Of a DNA stretch of 64,000 nucleotides, positions 1 to 10,206 are shown in pieces. The stretch's first letter is position 1. Every line of letters starts with the position of its first letter. This DNA comes from Avibacterium sp. 21-586 (lineage in GTDB: Bacteria > Pseudomonadota > Gammaproteobacteria > Enterobacterales > Pasteurellaceae). A model generated the notes under the pieces. It saw only the letters and a program-made list of their open reading frames with translations. It did not search any database and had not been told where the DNA came from. The translations under genes were made by a program, and so were the position numbers. The stretch is from positions 1,552,001 to 1,616,000 of the forward strand of contig NZ_JAKKOD010000001.1 of NCBI RefSeq assembly GCF_026226775.1. Direction: 5' to 3'.

Positions 1-1062
1 GAACGTAATATTCGTTTTTATATTCACGCGTTTTTATATGGGCAACAGCAACTGCATTGGGCGATTGATCAAGATATTGAATTTGAACGGGATTTTTGCG
101 GTGTAGCGCTCTGTGCTTATGATCATAAAAGTGCGGTGAAATTAAACAAAATTTCTGGCTTAGCTCTGCCCGAAGCCTTATTCCAACGCCTTTCTCAAGC
201 TGAATTAAGCGAAAAAGTAGGCTTGCCACTGCCTTGTGATGGCGCATTTATTCCGCAAGGTGCTTGGCTTGCGCCCCGTCAACTCGTGCAAAACTTATTT
301 GCCTATTTGCAAAAGCGTGGCGTAACCCTAAAAACTTTGCAAAAAATCACCGCACTTTCTCAACAAGGCGAAGGCTGGTTGCTGACTAATGCACAGGGCG
401 AAACCTTTTCTCATCAGATCGCCATTATTGCTAATGGGCATAAACTCAAAGACTTTAGCCAAACCGCACAACTGCCTGTTTACCCCGTGCGTGGGCAAGT
501 GAGCCAAATTCCCACCACACCACAGCTAAAACAACTTAAAGCGGTGCTTTGCTATGACGGTTATCTCACCCCTGCGGATCAAGAACAAACTAGCCATTGC
601 ATTGGCGCAAGCCACATTCGTGATAATCAAGATCGCCAATTCTGCCTACCAGAACAGCAAGAAAATCAGCACAAAATTCAGCAAAATCTTGCCGGTGTGG
701 AATGGGTGAATACGATTGATACGTCTGACAATCTAGCCTGTATCGGCGTGCGTTGTGCGGTGCGTGATCGCATTCCTATGGTGGGCAACGTGCCAGATTT
801 CGCACAGCAAGTAGAAGACTATAAAAACCTGTTTAATCTCCGCCGCCGCAAACAGCCTATTTCGCCTGCGGCAATTCATCGTAATCTTTATTTAATTGGT
901 GCGTTAGGCTCAAGGGGATTAACGTCCGCTCCCTTACTTGGCGAACTGCTGGCTTCATTAATTTATCGCGAACCTTTGCCGTTAAGTGAAGATATTTTGC
1001 ATCAGCTCAGCCCAAATCGAAGTTGGATAAGAAAATTGCTGAAAGGTACGTTGATCAAATAA
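1..1062 (+). CDS. mnmC: MnmC, C-terminal part (5' end outside window)
   Basis: Frame 1 is open from the first base, so the gene enters from the left. The visible 353 residues match the FAD-dependent oxidoreductase half of MnmC, which removes the carboxymethyl group from cmnm5(s2)U34 of tRNA before the N-terminal methyltransferase half makes mnm5(s2)U. Diagnostic stretches are [17 protein letters not shown] and the late [20 protein letters not shown], both typical of the C-terminal FAD domain. An uptake signal (AAGTGCGGT, 129-137) lies inside the coding frame. The ATG at 136 is internal, not the start. The methyltransferase domain is not in the window, so bifunctionality is inferred from the family. 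Confidence 0.9.
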   Translation, partial: ERNIRFYIHAFLYGQQQLHWAIDQDIEFERDFCGVALCAYDHKSAVKLNKISGLALPEALFQRLSQAELSEKVGLPLPCDGAFIPQGAWLAPRQLVQNLFAYLQKRGVTLKTLQKITALSQQGEGWLLTNAQGETFSHQIAIIANGHKLKDFSQTAQLPVYPVRGQVSQIPTTPQLKQLKAVLCYDGYLTPADQEQTSHCIGASHIRDNQDRQFCLPEQQENQHKIQQNLAGVEWVNTIDTSDNLACIGVRCAVRDRIPMVGNVPDFAQQVEDYKNLFNLRRRKQPISPAAIHRNLYLIGALGSRGLTSAPLLGELLASLIYREPLPLSEDILHQLSPNRSWIRKLLKGTLIK

Positions 1063-1071
1063 ATATTATTT

Positions 1072-1087
1072 TGTGATATAAATCATA
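1072..1087 (+). promoter_or_regulatory. Probable CRP-binding site upstream of nagB
   Basis: TGTGA-N6-TCATA is a one-mismatch fit to the CRP consensus TGTGA-N6-TCACA. It lies about 100 bp upstream of the nagB start, between mnmC and nagB. Cyclic-AMP control of amino-sugar catabolism is well established in enterics and Haemophilus. The AT-rich stretch at about 1105-1145 could also hold NagC operators, but I cannot define one securely. Confidence 0.6.
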
Positions 1088-1189
1088 GTTTTCCTTTTTA
1101 GGTTAAATTTTATTTCATTTTGAAGTTAATATTATTTTATAATTATCTCTATGAAAAAACACTTCAAAAAATAAAAATAGGAGAGAGTT

Positions 1190-1993
1190 ATGCGTTTAAT
1201 TCCTTTAAAAACAGCAGATCAAGTTAGCAAATGGGCAGCACGTCATATTGTTGAGCGTATTAATGAATTTAGCCCAACGGAAGAACATCCTTTTGTATTG
1301 GGATTGCCAACGGGCGGCACGCCGTTACAAACCTATAAAGAATTAATCAAACTTTATCAGGCTGGGGAAGTGAGCTTTAAAAATGTAGTGACCTTTAATA
1401 TGGATGAATATGTTGGTCTGCCTAAAAATCATCCAGAAAGTTACCGCTCTTTTATGTATAAGAATTTTTTCGATCACATTGATATTCAAGAAAAAAATAT
1501 TAATTTGTTAGACGGTAATGCCGCCGATCTAGATGCTGAATGTCGCCGTTATGAAGAAAAAATGCAGTCTTACGGCAAGGTAAATTTATTTATGGGCGGG
1601 GTCGGCGTGGATGGGCATATTGCCTTTAACGAGCCGGCGTCATCACTAGCTTCTCGCACCAGAATTAAAACCCTAACGGAAGATACCCTTATCGCTAACT
1701 CACGTTTCTTTGATAATGATGTGAACAAAGTACCTAAATATGCGTTAACCATTGGTGTAGCTACCTTGCTTGATGCTGCTGAAGTAATGCTTTTAGTGAC
1801 AGGGCATAATAAAGCATTGGCGTTGCAAGCCGGAGTGGAAGGAAGTGTAAATCATTTTTGGACAATTAGTGCTTTGCAGCTACATCGTCATGCTATTTTT
1901 GTCTGTGATGAGCCAGCAATGCAAGAATTAAAAGTGAAAACGGTGAAATATTTTACTGAATTAGAGGCTAAGGCTATCCATAGTGTTTTATGA
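1190..1993 (+). CDS. nagB: Glucosamine-6-phosphate deaminase NagB
   Basis: Converts glucosamine-6-phosphate to fructose-6-phosphate and ammonia, feeding amino sugars and sialic-acid breakdown products into glycolysis. At 267 aa it has the usual length. Family motifs are visible: [13 protein letters not shown] near residues 37-49, NMDEYVGLP near 70, and the active-site segment [14 protein letters not shown] near 136-149. A strong ribosome site (GGAGAG) sits 5-6 bases before the ATG. A CRP-like site lies upstream and the probable repressor gene nagC follows. nagA is not next to it in this window, unlike many relatives. Confidence 0.96.
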   Translation: MRLIPLKTADQVSKWAARHIVERINEFSPTEEHPFVLGLPTGGTPLQTYKELIKLYQAGEVSFKNVVTFNMDEYVGLPKNHPESYRSFMYKNFFDHIDIQEKNINLLDGNAADLDAECRRYEEKMQSYGKVNLFMGGVGVDGHIAFNEPASSLASRTRIKTLTEDTLIANSRFFDNDVNKVPKYALTIGVATLLDAAEVMLLVTGHNKALALQAGVEGSVNHFWTISALQLHRHAIFVCDEPAMQELKVKTVKYFTELEAKAIHSVL

Positions 1994-2267
1994 AAATAGT
2001 AAGAAATGGTTTATCAGCTAGGTAATCATGTATATCGTATAGATAGTTGGGGACTGTAGACAGCAATTTTCTATTATTATATGAACAGAAAATGGTTAAT
2101 CTTTTTTAGCGTAAGTTTACTGCATTAGGCTATGCAGTGAGTGGATAATAGTTTAGATAAAAAAGAAATTCGGTTGCATTTTTTGCTAGTCAATTTTACA
2201 GTCTAGGCATTTTATTGAATTCATTTTAGAATAGACTATTATTAATTTTCTATACGTGGGAAAAAGA

Positions 2268-3491
2268 ATGCGTGATAATCATCAAATCGCGAATATTGAT
2301 TTTGTTAAACAAACGAATAGTGCCGTAGTTTATAAATTGATTGATCAGCAGGGGCCAATTTCCCGCATTCAGATCTCTGAACTTAGCCAACTTGCCCCAG
2401 CCAGTGTGACGAAAATTACTCGTAATCTTTTGGCGCGAGGATTAATTAAAGAAGTTGCTCAACAAGAATCAACAGGTGGGCGGAAGGCAACTTCGATTAT
2501 TGTGGAGAGTAAGGCTTTTCACTCAATTCTGGTTCATTTAGGTACTAAGCAGATGACTTTGGCGATTATGAATCTTTCCTCAGAACTCTTAAAAAAAGAG
2601 ATTCTCGATTTACCAGATTGTCAAAGTGCGGTGGAAATGGAGCAATTTTTAATCGCTCACCTTGCGAGATTTATCGAAAAAAATCAACGTAAAAATGCAG
2701 CGTTGATTGCTATCGGTATTACAGTTCCTGGGTTTGTAGATGTTAAGACTAATTGTATTCAATATTTACCACATTTATCTCTTAGCGAACCTTGGGATTT
2801 AGCTAACCATCTTGCGGAATATTTTCAACTTATGACTTTTATTGGTCATGATGTGCGAAGTTTGGCGTTAGCGGAGCATTATTTTGGGGCCACGAAAGAC
2901 TGTTATGATTCCTTATTATTGCGTATTCATAGAGGGGTTGGTGCTGGGATTGTTATTAACCATGAGATTTTCCTTGGTTATAAAAATAATGTCGGTGAAA
3001 TTGGACATATTCAGGTTGATCCGTTAGGGAAACGTTGTTTATGTGGTAATGTTGGTTGCTTGGAGACTGTGGTTAGTAATGAGGCAATTGAGGAAAAAAT
3101 GCTAGGTTTGCTTGAAGAGGGCTATAAAAGCAAATGGATTTCATTAGAAAGTCACGATATAGAAGCAATCTGCAACGCAGTGAATAAGCACGATATAGTA
3201 GCGGTCAATTTAATTGAACATGTTGGTACGCAAATTGGGCGAGTGTTGGCAATGAGTGTGAATATGTTTAATCCTGAGAAAATAGTGATTTCAGGGGAGA
3301 TAACGCAAGCACAGAATGTATTATTTTCTGCTATTCATCGTACATTGGATAATCTTGCGCTACCGGCTTTTGTAAAAAACACTCCGTTGGTTGTCTCGGA
3401 ATTGCAAAATGAAGATGTTATTGGCGCATTTGCCTTGATAAAACAAGCTTTATTAGATGGTAGATTGCTACAACATTTGCTCTCGGAGTAA
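2268..3491 (+). CDS. nagC: ROK-family repressor NagC
   Basis: Transcriptional regulator of amino-sugar genes, expected to be released from DNA by GlcNAc-6-phosphate. The N-terminal winged helix reads QLAPASVTKITRNLLARGLI, followed by a ROK sugar-kinase fold with the zinc signature GHIQVDP...CLCGNVGCLE. The end (IGAFALIKQALLDGRLLQHLL) matches NagC better than its paralogue Mlc, as does ISRIQISELSQLAPASVTK. I chose the ATG at 2268 (407 aa) because GGGA lies at a suitable distance before it. The in-frame GTG at 2256 has no ribosome site and would add only four residues. It probably controls the adjacent nagB. Confidence 0.88.
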   Translation: MRDNHQIANIDFVKQTNSAVVYKLIDQQGPISRIQISELSQLAPASVTKITRNLLARGLIKEVAQQESTGGRKATSIIVESKAFHSILVHLGTKQMTLAIMNLSSELLKKEILDLPDCQSAVEMEQFLIAHLARFIEKNQRKNAALIAIGITVPGFVDVKTNCIQYLPHLSLSEPWDLANHLAEYFQLMTFIGHDVRSLALAEHYFGATKDCYDSLLLRIHRGVGAGIVINHEIFLGYKNNVGEIGHIQVDPLGKRCLCGNVGCLETVVSNEAIEEKMLGLLEEGYKSKWISLESHDIEAICNAVNKHDIVAVNLIEHVGTQIGRVLAMSVNMFNPEKIVISGEITQAQNVLFSAIHRTLDNLALPAFVKNTPLVVSELQNEDVIGAFALIKQALLDGRLLQHLLSE

Positions 3492-3507
3492 AGCGGGATC
3501 GCTTTTA
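3490..3507 (+). terminator. Short hairpin at the nagC stop
   Basis: AAAGCG-GGAT-CGCTTTT overlaps the nagC stop codon and ends in a short T run. It is a plausible weak intrinsic terminator separating nagC from the tRNA operon. Confidence 0.45.
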
Positions 3508-3570
3508 TGCTAATATTGTATAATCTCTATGCGAACGAGAAAGAATTTAGGAAAAAGAAGAAAAAAAGAG

Positions 3571-3599
3571 TTGACGAAGGGCTATCAGATCCGCATAAT
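3571..3599 (+). promoter_or_regulatory. Sigma-70 promoter of the tRNA cluster
   Basis: TTGACG (-35, 3571-3576) and CATAAT (-10, 3594-3599) are separated by exactly 17 bp. They are followed by the GC-rich discriminator TAGCCCCGC, as is typical of stringently controlled stable-RNA promoters. It lies about 40 bp upstream of tRNA-Met. Confidence 0.75.
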
Positions 3600-3637
3600 T
3601 AGCCCCGCAAAGCCGATGAGGTGAATGCAAAATGTTT

Positions 3638-3714
3638 GGCTATGTAGCTCAGTTGGTTAGAGCACAACACTCATAATGTTGGGGTCACAGGTTCGAATCC
3701 CGTCATAGCCACCA
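3638..3714 (+). tRNA. tRNA-Met (CAT), elongator
   Basis: A complete cloverleaf with encoded CCA: acceptor GGCTATG pairs with CATAGCC, and the anticodon stem-loop is CAACA-CTCATAA-TGTTG. The body closely resembles the enteric elongator tRNA-Met (metT type), not the initiator. It is first in a four-tRNA cluster. Confidence 0.95.
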
Positions 3715-3719
3715 TATTT

Positions 3720-3804
3720 GCGGGACTGGCGAAATTGGTAGACGCACCAGATTTAGGTTCTGGCGCCGCGAGGTGTGTGGGTTCAAGTCCCTCGTCCCGC
3801 ACCA
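3720..3804 (+). tRNA. tRNA-Leu (TAG)
   Basis: A class II tRNA with a long variable arm and encoded CCA. Acceptor GCGGGAC pairs with GTCCCGC, and the anticodon arm is CCAGA-TTTAGGT-TCTGG, giving anticodon TAG. It follows tRNA-Met by 5 nt, so the two must be co-transcribed. Confidence 0.95.
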
Positions 3805-3831
3805 TTCATTAGCTTGCAGTTCTTTAGTAGG

Positions 3832-3906
3832 TGGGGTATCGCCAAGCGGTAAGGCACCGGGTTTTGATCTCGGCATCCCTAGGTTCGAATCCTAGTACCC
3901 CAGCCA
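3832..3906 (+). tRNA. tRNA-Gln (TTG), copy 1
   Basis: 75 nt with CCA; acceptor TGGGGTA pairs with TACCCCA, and the anticodon loop TTTTGAT gives TTG. It is identical in sequence to the next tRNA. Confidence 0.95.
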
Positions 3907-3949
3907 TACTACCTAACGTTTCAATCTTTTTTCGTAAAGAATTTTCTAT

Positions 3950-4024
3950 TGGGGTATCGCCAAGCGGTAAGGCACCGGGTTTTGATCTCGGCATCCCTAG
4001 GTTCGAATCCTAGTACCCCAGCCA
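3950..4024 (+). tRNA. tRNA-Gln (TTG), copy 2
   Basis: An exact repeat of the preceding tRNA-Gln, separated by a 43-nt spacer. It is a tandem duplication and the last tRNA of the cluster. Confidence 0.95.
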
Positions 4025-4145
4025 TTATATTTATTATCGTTATTCAATTGGATTATTGAAAAATATTAAATTTTTCGTGAAGTCCACTATACTTGTATTT
4101 GTTTGAATAAATCAATTATAATCTTGTTTTTAATAGGAATTTATT

Positions 4146-5405
4146 ATGCAAACAAATATGATTAAAAACACTTGGAAAACTAAGCTTCAAGCTTTAGGAC
4201 CTGGTATTTTGATGGCTTCAGCCGCAATCGGTGGATCACACGTTATTGCTTCCACACAAGCTGGGGCTATTTATGGTTGGCAATTAGCGATTATTATTAT
4301 TTTAGCTAATCTTTTTAAATATCCGTTTTTTCGTTTTGGTGTGCAGTACACATTAGATTCAGGGAATACTTTGCTTGAAGGCTATTACCAAAAAGGAAAA
4401 GTTTATCTCTGGATCTTTTTTCTACTTAATCTTTTTTCAACTGTGATTAATGTAGCAGCTATTTCATTATTATGTGCTGCGATATTAACTTTTGCATTAC
4501 CATTTCCTGTACCAGTTCCAACGCTAAGCCTGATCGTAATTTGTGTGACGGCAGCTATTTTATTATTAGGTAAATATCGTTTTTTAGACAGTTTTGCGAA
4601 GTTGATTATGATTTCCCTTTCGGCAACAACTATTCTGGCAGTTGTTGTCGCACTAATGAAAAATGGACTTCAAGGCGTTGCTGCAGCAGATTATATTTCT
4701 CCCTCACCTTGGAGCTTAGGTGCCTTAGGATTTATTGTCGCACTGATGGGGTGGATGCCCGCACCAATTGAGATTTCAGCGATCAATTCGATGTGGGTCG
4801 TTGCGAAACGTCGTATTTCTAAAGTTTCTTATGAAGATGGTATTTGGGATTTTAATATTGGTTATATTAGTACCGCAATTTTGGCTTTAGTTTTTTTAGC
4901 TCTAGGTGCATTAGTGCAATTTGGTTCAGGAGAAGCGGTGCAAATGGTGGGCGGAAAATACATTGCTCAACTTATTAATATGTATGCTTCAACGATCGGT
5001 GAGTGGGCAAGAGAGCTTATCGCATTTATTGCTTTTATGTGTATTTTTGGCACGACAATCTCTGTAGTCGATGGCTATTCACGTACAAATGTGGAAACTT
5101 TGCGTTTATTAATGGGAAAAAAAGAGAGTAGTCCAAAGACATTAAATATAGCAATTATTCTTGCTTCATTATCTGGCTTAGCAATTATTTTCTATTTCAA
5201 TAATGCTGTAGGACCAATGCTTAAATTCGCAATGATTGGCTCTTTTGTCTCCACTCCTGTTTTTGCATGGTTAAATCTATCATTAGTTATGAATGGTGAG
5301 CATAAAGTAAAAGGTCAATTATTATGGTTATCTCTAGTTGGATTAATTTACCTTACTGGTTTTACATTACTTTTTATTGCCTCACAAGCTGGATTATTTA
5401 GCTAA
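4146..5405 (+). CDS. NRAMP-like (SLC11-related) membrane transporter
   Basis: 419 aa with about 11 hydrophobic segments. The start LGPGILMASAAIGGSHV aligns with the first helix of NRAMP metal transporters (GPGxxxAxxxxDPGN). The classical DPGN metal ligands are replaced by GGSH, and the helix-6 MPH motif reads WMPAPIEISAI. It therefore belongs to a divergent NRAMP-related clade whose substrate cannot be read from sequence; divalent metal ion uptake is only a family-level guess. A ribosome site (TAGGAA) precedes the ATG. It stands alone between the tRNA cluster and a terminator. Confidence 0.75.
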   Translation: MQTNMIKNTWKTKLQALGPGILMASAAIGGSHVIASTQAGAIYGWQLAIIIILANLFKYPFFRFGVQYTLDSGNTLLEGYYQKGKVYLWIFFLLNLFSTVINVAAISLLCAAILTFALPFPVPVPTLSLIVICVTAAILLLGKYRFLDSFAKLIMISLSATTILAVVVALMKNGLQGVAAADYISPSPWSLGALGFIVALMGWMPAPIEISAINSMWVVAKRRISKVSYEDGIWDFNIGYISTAILALVFLALGALVQFGSGEAVQMVGGKYIAQLINMYASTIGEWARELIAFIAFMCIFGTTISVVDGYSRTNVETLRLLMGKKESSPKTLNIAIILASLSGLAIIFYFNNAVGPMLKFAMIGSFVSTPVFAWLNLSLVMNGEHKVKGQLLWLSLVGLIYLTGFTLLFIASQAGLFS

Positions 5406-5486
5406 AAAATATAAACACTGTTACATTTTGATAAATGTATTTTTCTTGATCGTAAATTTATGCTTGGATTGCCAGCTTAAAACAGA

Positions 5487-5521
5487 GCAGTGTAGTGGTA
5501 AACTACACTGCTTATATTTTA
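5487..5521 (+). terminator. Intrinsic terminator after the NRAMP-like gene
   Basis: A perfect 10-bp stem GCAGTGTAGT / ACTACACTGC with a 5-base loop, followed by TTATATTTTATC. It lies about 80 bp after the stop. The convergent gor gene may use it from the other side. Confidence 0.75.
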
Positions 5522-5618
5522 TCTGCTCGTTATTTCGTTGAAGTATTTAGCTTTCAAGGAATAGCGTATTTTAAATGCGGGTGGCTATGTATTGAGAGAG
5601 AGAAAAAGTACGCTTAAT

Positions 5619-6974
5619 CTATCTCATCGTTACAAATTCTTCCGAACCGGTTGGGTGAATAGCAACAGTGTTGTCGAAATCGGCTTTGGTTGCCCCCATT
5701 TTAATGGCTACCGCAAAGCCTTGAATCATTTCATCAACACCAAAACCAATGCCGTGCAAGCCGACAATTTTTTCATCTTTACCGACACAAACTAATTTCA
5801 TTTGGCAAGGTTGGCGATGTTGGGTTACCGCACTGTACATTGGCGTGAACGATGATTTATACACTTTTACGTTTTCTGTGCCATATTGCTCAATGGCTTG
5901 CGACTCAGTTAAGCCAATAGTGCCGATTGGTGGGTGGCTAAACACTACGGTTGGCACAAGATTGTAATCTAAATGTTCGTTTGGTTTATTGTTGAATAAA
6001 CGTTCAGACAAACGGCGTCCGGCAGCAACGGCAACAGGGGTGAGTTCAATCCCTCCTTCAATAATATCGCCCACCGCATAAATGCCTTTCACATTGGTGT
6101 TTTGATATTTATCTACTTTAATGAAACCTTTATCGTTGGTTTCTACGCCTGCTGCTGCAAGGTTGATGTTCGCTGTATTTGGTTTACGACCAATCGCCCA
6201 AATTACTTTTTCAACAGTTTGCTCACGCCCATCTTCTAATTTTAAGGTGAAAGAACCGTCAGCATTTTTAACCACTTCTTTTGGAATGGCGTGGGTGTGC
6301 AGATGAATGCCATCTTGCGCCATCACTTCTACAAGGGTTTCTACAATAAGCGGATCAAAGCTACGCAACGGGCTTTGTTTACGCACAAATAGGTGAGTGT
6401 TCACGCCTAGGCTGTTTAATACACCGGCTAATTCCACTGCGATGTAACCTGCACCGACAACAGCAACGGATTTTGGTAACGCATTTAATTCAAATACGCC
6501 GTCAGAATCAATGCCGTATTCTGCTCCTTTAATTTCAGGGTGGGCAGGATAGGCCCCTGTTGCGATCAAAATATGATCTGCGCTGACTTTCTCGCCGTTT
6601 ACTTCAATGGTGTGGGCATCAACAAATTTGGCAAAGCCTTTGATCACGTCCACGTTATTTTTGGCTAATACATTGTTATAAGAATTGTGGATACGTCCAA
6701 TATAAGCCTGACGATTTTCCACTAACTTGCTGAAATCGAACTCTTTTACCGCAACATCAAAGCCGTAATCTGGCGCATACAGATTGATCGCTTCTGCCAC
6801 TTGTGCGCCATACCACATTACTTTTTTCGGCACGCAACCCACGTTTACACAGGTTCCGCCTAGTTCTTTTGCTTCAATAATGGCACATTTTTTGCCATAG
6901 CTTGCCGCACGGTTGATTGAAGCAATACCGCCACTTCCGCCACCAATGGCGATGTAATCATAATGTTTTGTCAT
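5619..6974 (-). CDS. gor: Glutathione-disulfide reductase Gor
   Basis: NADPH-dependent flavoenzyme that reduces GSSG to GSH and keeps the cytoplasm reduced. At 451 aa it matches the E. coli enzyme (450 aa). The FAD-binding start [18 protein letters not shown] is followed by the redox-active disulfide in [14 protein letters not shown] second dinucleotide fold begins [19 protein letters not shown], and the C-terminal active-site base segment is [11 protein letters not shown]. The gene is monocistronic and convergent with the NRAMP-like gene. Confidence 0.96.
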   Translation of the reverse strand: MTKHYDYIAIGGGSGGIASINRAASYGKKCAIIEAKELGGTCVNVGCVPKKVMWYGAQVAEAINLYAPDYGFDVAVKEFDFSKLVENRQAYIGRIHNSYNNVLAKNNVDVIKGFAKFVDAHTIEVNGEKVSADHILIATGAYPAHPEIKGAEYGIDSDGVFELNALPKSVAVVGAGYIAVELAGVLNSLGVNTHLFVRKQSPLRSFDPLIVETLVEVMAQDGIHLHTHAIPKEVVKNADGSFTLKLEDGREQTVEKVIWAIGRKPNTANINLAAAGVETNDKGFIKVDKYQNTNVKGIYAVGDIIEGGIELTPVAVAAGRRLSERLFNNKPNEHLDYNLVPTVVFSHPPIGTIGLTESQAIEQYGTENVKVYKSSFTPMYSAVTQHRQPCQMKLVCVGKDEKIVGLHGIGFGVDEMIQGFAVAIKMGATKADFDNTVAIHPTGSEEFVTMR

Positions 6975-7090
6975 TTTTAACTCCCTAAATTGGTGAATTG
7001 GGCTGTGAATGCGAAAAGCCCATAATAAATCTGCGCTATTTTGCCGAAAAATACGAGATAAAGCGACTAATTAATCTAATCGGTAAATTC

Positions 7091-7936
7091 TTACTCTGGC
7101 GCGATCCATTCTACCTTCCAGCTGCCCGTGCCTTCTGGCACAAGGGTTTTGGTTAAATAAGGCAGAATTTTTTTCATTTGTGCTTCTAGCTGCCAAGGAG
7201 GATTAACCACAATCATTCCGCTTGCGGTCATTCCACGTTGATCCGAATCAGGACGCACCGCCATTTCAATTTGGAGAATTTTGCGAATGCCCGTGTTTTC
7301 CAACCCTTTTACAATGCGCTTGGCTTGTTGACGTAGCACCACAGGATACCAAATAGCATAAATGCCCGTGGCAAAACGCTTCACGCCCTCTTCAATGGCT
7401 TTTACCACCAAATCATAATCTTCTTTTAATTCATAAGGGGGATCGATCAAAATCAGCCCGCGTCTTTCTTTTGGCGGTAAGGTGGCTTTAATTTGCTGAA
7501 AACCGTTATCGCGTTTGGTGGTAACATTATCAAATTCTTTGAAATTATTGCGTAATAATGGGAAATCCGCAGGGTGCAGCTCGGTTAATAATGCTCGATC
7601 TTGTGGACGCAATAAATGTGCGGCGATCAGCGGTGATCCGGCGTAATATCGTAGCGATTTGCCACCATAATTCAGCTTTTTAATCAGGGCGACATAACGC
7701 GCCACTTCTTCGGGCATTTCTGTTTGATCCCACAAACGCCCGATCCCTTCTTTATATTCACCGGTTTTTTCCGCTTCATTGCCGAATAAGCGATAATGCC
7801 CCACACCGGCGTGGGTGTCTAAATAATAAAAGCCTTTGTCTTTTTGTTGCAGACTTTCAATAATCAGCATTTGCACAATGTGTTTTAGCACATCGGCAAA
7901 GTTGCCTGCGTGGAAGCTATGACGATAACTCAGCAT
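7091..7936 (-). CDS. rlmJ: 23S rRNA (adenine-2030-N6)-methyltransferase RlmJ
   Basis: Methylates A2030 of 23S rRNA using S-adenosylmethionine. The 281-aa protein has the conserved start MLSYRHSFHAGNFADVLKHI and the catalytic LIDPPYE motif (the DPPY class of N6-adenine methyltransferases) near residue 164. It lies upstream of gor on the same strand; the 116-nt gap suggests separate expression. Confidence 0.94.
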   Translation of the reverse strand: MLSYRHSFHAGNFADVLKHIVQMLIIESLQQKDKGFYYLDTHAGVGHYRLFGNEAEKTGEYKEGIGRLWDQTEMPEEVARYVALIKKLNYGGKSLRYYAGSPLIAAHLLRPQDRALLTELHPADFPLLRNNFKEFDNVTTKRDNGFQQIKATLPPKERRGLILIDPPYELKEDYDLVVKAIEEGVKRFATGIYAIWYPVVLRQQAKRIVKGLENTGIRKILQIEMAVRPDSDQRGMTASGMIVVNPPWQLEAQMKKILPYLTKTLVPEGTGSWKVEWIAPE

Positions 7937-7966
7937 TAGTTTGCCCTTAAAAATTTGATAAAAAAA

Positions 7967-8009
7967 GACCGCACTTTTATGCGATTAGGAAAAGTGCGGA
8001 CATTTTTTG
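7967..8009 (-). terminator. Inverted uptake-signal pair acting as bamC terminator
   Basis: ACCGCACTTTT (7968-7978) and AAAAGTGCGG (7990-7999) form a hairpin between bamC and rlmJ. Read on the minus strand it follows the bamC stop within about 20 nt and ends in a T-rich stretch. Paired uptake signals serving as terminators are well known in this family. Confidence 0.7.
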
Positions 8010-8017
8010 GTGTTAAA

Positions 8018-9025
8018 TTACTTTGCTAAAATATTGTGTAATGCTTGATAAATGTGCTGGATTTTTTCTTCTGGTAAGGTTTTGTTATCTTCATCAGAAA
8101 TAATCACAGCACTTTGTCTGCCAAGTGAGATTAGCTGCATAGTGTAAGTGTCGTTTTCTAATTTTGGATCGACGCTACCATATCTTGCCCATTCCGTAGC
8201 TTCGGACGCGGAATAACTTAATTTACGATAGCCTTTTACTGGATTTTCTTCGCTTGTTTTAAAGCCTAATAAATTTAATGCAGGGCGCAGTCTATTCCAA
8301 GAATAGGTAAAAGAGGCATCTAAACCTAAAGCTAATCGACCATTCATATCTCGCACTAATTGTGATGTAATCGGCGTGGAAATCCCACTATTTAATTCTT
8401 GTTGTTGCTTGTTATAAGCTGTATTCAACTGACCAATCAGTTGGTTTAAGCGATCGGACGTATAACGTTGAATCTCAAGCGTTGTTGGGGTAAAAATCAC
8501 ATCATCTCGTTTCATTTGTAGGATTGAAACCAATAATGCAGTTGCATCTTTAGTGGTAACTTGCTCAATTAAATAACGAATTTGAGTATCCCCAATATCA
8601 TCATTACGTCCAGTTGTTGTCCAATTAGTTTCAATTTGACTTTTTGTCACTGTATAACCAACACCTTGTTCTTTCAGTAAACGTTCTACTTGAGTTAAGT
8701 TATATACGTTTTGTTTATCAAGTGGATAAACAATTAATGAGTGTTGGCCATCAAAGTGCGTGATAGAATTATTGATTAAAGCAATCGGCGTACTTGGTGG
8801 ACGGATATCCATAGGCTGATAATTGATCTGACCAGTTTCAGGTAAACGATAAGTACTATCTTGTTGTATTAATGTTAACCCACCTGTATTTAACGGTGAA
8901 AAGTTAATTTGTTGCTCGGCGTGCTGCCCAAAAGAATCATCGGCAGATTGTTTGTTTTCATTGCTTGTTGAACAAGCGGCCAAAGTGAGTAACAGGGGAG
9001 CGGTAAATAACCAATATTTCATCAT
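8018..9025 (-). CDS. bamC: Outer-membrane assembly lipoprotein BamC
   Basis: Accessory lipoprotein of the BAM complex that inserts beta-barrel proteins into the outer membrane. At 335 aa it is close to E. coli BamC (344 aa). It has a lipoprotein signal ending LTLAAC with the acylated Cys at residue 18, a low-complexity linker, then the two helix-grip domains typical of the family. It lies directly downstream of dapA, the same dapA-bamC (nlpB) order as in enterics. Two ATG codons are adjacent; GAGGAA suits the second slightly better. Confidence 0.9.
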   Translation of the reverse strand: MMKYWLFTAPLLLTLAACSTSNENKQSADDSFGQHAEQQINFSPLNTGGLTLIQQDSTYRLPETGQINYQPMDIRPPSTPIALINNSITHFDGQHSLIVYPLDKQNVYNLTQVERLLKEQGVGYTVTKSQIETNWTTTGRNDDIGDTQIRYLIEQVTTKDATALLVSILQMKRDDVIFTPTTLEIQRYTSDRLNQLIGQLNTAYNKQQQELNSGISTPITSQLVRDMNGRLALGLDASFTYSWNRLRPALNLLGFKTSEENPVKGYRKLSYSASEATEWARYGSVDPKLENDTYTMQLISLGRQSAVIISDEDNKTLPEEKIQHIYQALHNILAK

Positions 9026-9174
9026 TATTCCTCAAGGTTAGGTTAGGCATTTGATATAAAGTAACATAAAAAAATAAAAACGTTCAATTTTCTGCAACTT
9101 TGACCAATTTATTGGCAAAAAGTTTAAGAGGCCGAATAAATTACAGCCTCCTTTATTTGATTTGTTATCGTTAA

Positions 9175-10071
9175 TTATAATAATTTTGCGTCTTGAAGCG
9201 CTTTGAGCATAATTGGCTGAGCACTTTCACTTAACACGGTAAGAGGTAAGCGTAATACTGGTTGAGGAATTAAGCCAAGTTTATAAGCCGCCCATTTTAC
9301 CGGGATCGGGTTTGATTCGACAAAAAGATCTTTATGAAGAGGCATTAAACGTTGGTTAATTTCTTCGGCCTCATCAAATTTACCTGCAAGGGCTAAATCG
9401 CACATTTTTGCCATATCTGCGGCGGCAATGTTATTGGTTACAGAAATCACCCCTTCACCACCGGCTTTCATACTTTCTAATCCCGTAGCATCATCACCGC
9501 TCAATACGATGAAATCTTCACCAGCAAGCTGTTTGATTTTCGCGACACGGCTGACATCACCAGTGGCTTCTTTAATTGCGACAATGTTTTTTATTTTTGC
9601 TAGGCGAGCAACAGTTTCTGGTTGCATATCGCTACCTGTTCGTCCTGGCACATTGTATAAAATCTGTGGTAAATCCGTACTTTCTGCGATCGCTTTAAAA
9701 TGCTGATACATTCCTTCTTGAGTCGGTTTGTTATAATAGGGTACAACAGATAGGCAACCAGCAACACCACTACCATTCAATAATTTTGTCATTGTGATGG
9801 CCTCACTGGTTGCATTGGCTCCTGTCCCAGCAATAACCGGAATGCGCGAATCTGCAAATTCAAGTGTTTTTAAAATGGTTTTGACATTTTCTTCAATACT
9901 TAATGTTGCTGATTCCCCAGTTGTTCCTACTGATACAATTGCATGCGTGCCAGAATTGATATGGTATTCAACAAGTTTTTTTAATGCATCAAAATCTACT
10001 TCACCATGTTGATCCATTGGGGTGATGAGAGCAGTAATACTTCCATAAAATAAAGCGTTTCTTGCAGACAT
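9175..10071 (-). CDS. dapA: 4-hydroxy-tetrahydrodipicolinate synthase DapA
   Basis: Condenses pyruvate with aspartate-semialdehyde, the first committed step to diaminopimelate and lysine. The 298-aa TIM barrel shows GTTGESATL near 48-56, YNVPGRTG near 138-145 (Tyr and Arg of the active site), and the Schiff-base lysine in VAIKEATGD near 168. lysC, elsewhere in the window, supplies the upstream step. It probably forms an operon with bamC. Confidence 0.97.
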   Translation of the reverse strand: MSARNALFYGSITALITPMDQHGEVDFDALKKLVEYHINSGTHAIVSVGTTGESATLSIEENVKTILKTLEFADSRIPVIAGTGANATSEAITMTKLLNGSGVAGCLSVVPYYNKPTQEGMYQHFKAIAESTDLPQILYNVPGRTGSDMQPETVARLAKIKNIVAIKEATGDVSRVAKIKQLAGEDFIVLSGDDATGLESMKAGGEGVISVTNNIAAADMAKMCDLALAGKFDEAEEINQRLMPLHKDLFVESNPIPVKWAAYKLGLIPQPVLRLPLTVLSESAQPIMLKALQDAKLL

Positions 10072-10206
10072 AAGGCCTCCGAATTATTTTTGTTATTTAT
10101 ATTGAGTTTGCTTGAAAAATTCTCATTAGGATCGCTAAAATAGCGTTAATTTGCAAATCATTTTTTTGCTTTTTTTACTAACTTGCGATTTTAAAGGATG
10201 TTTTTT

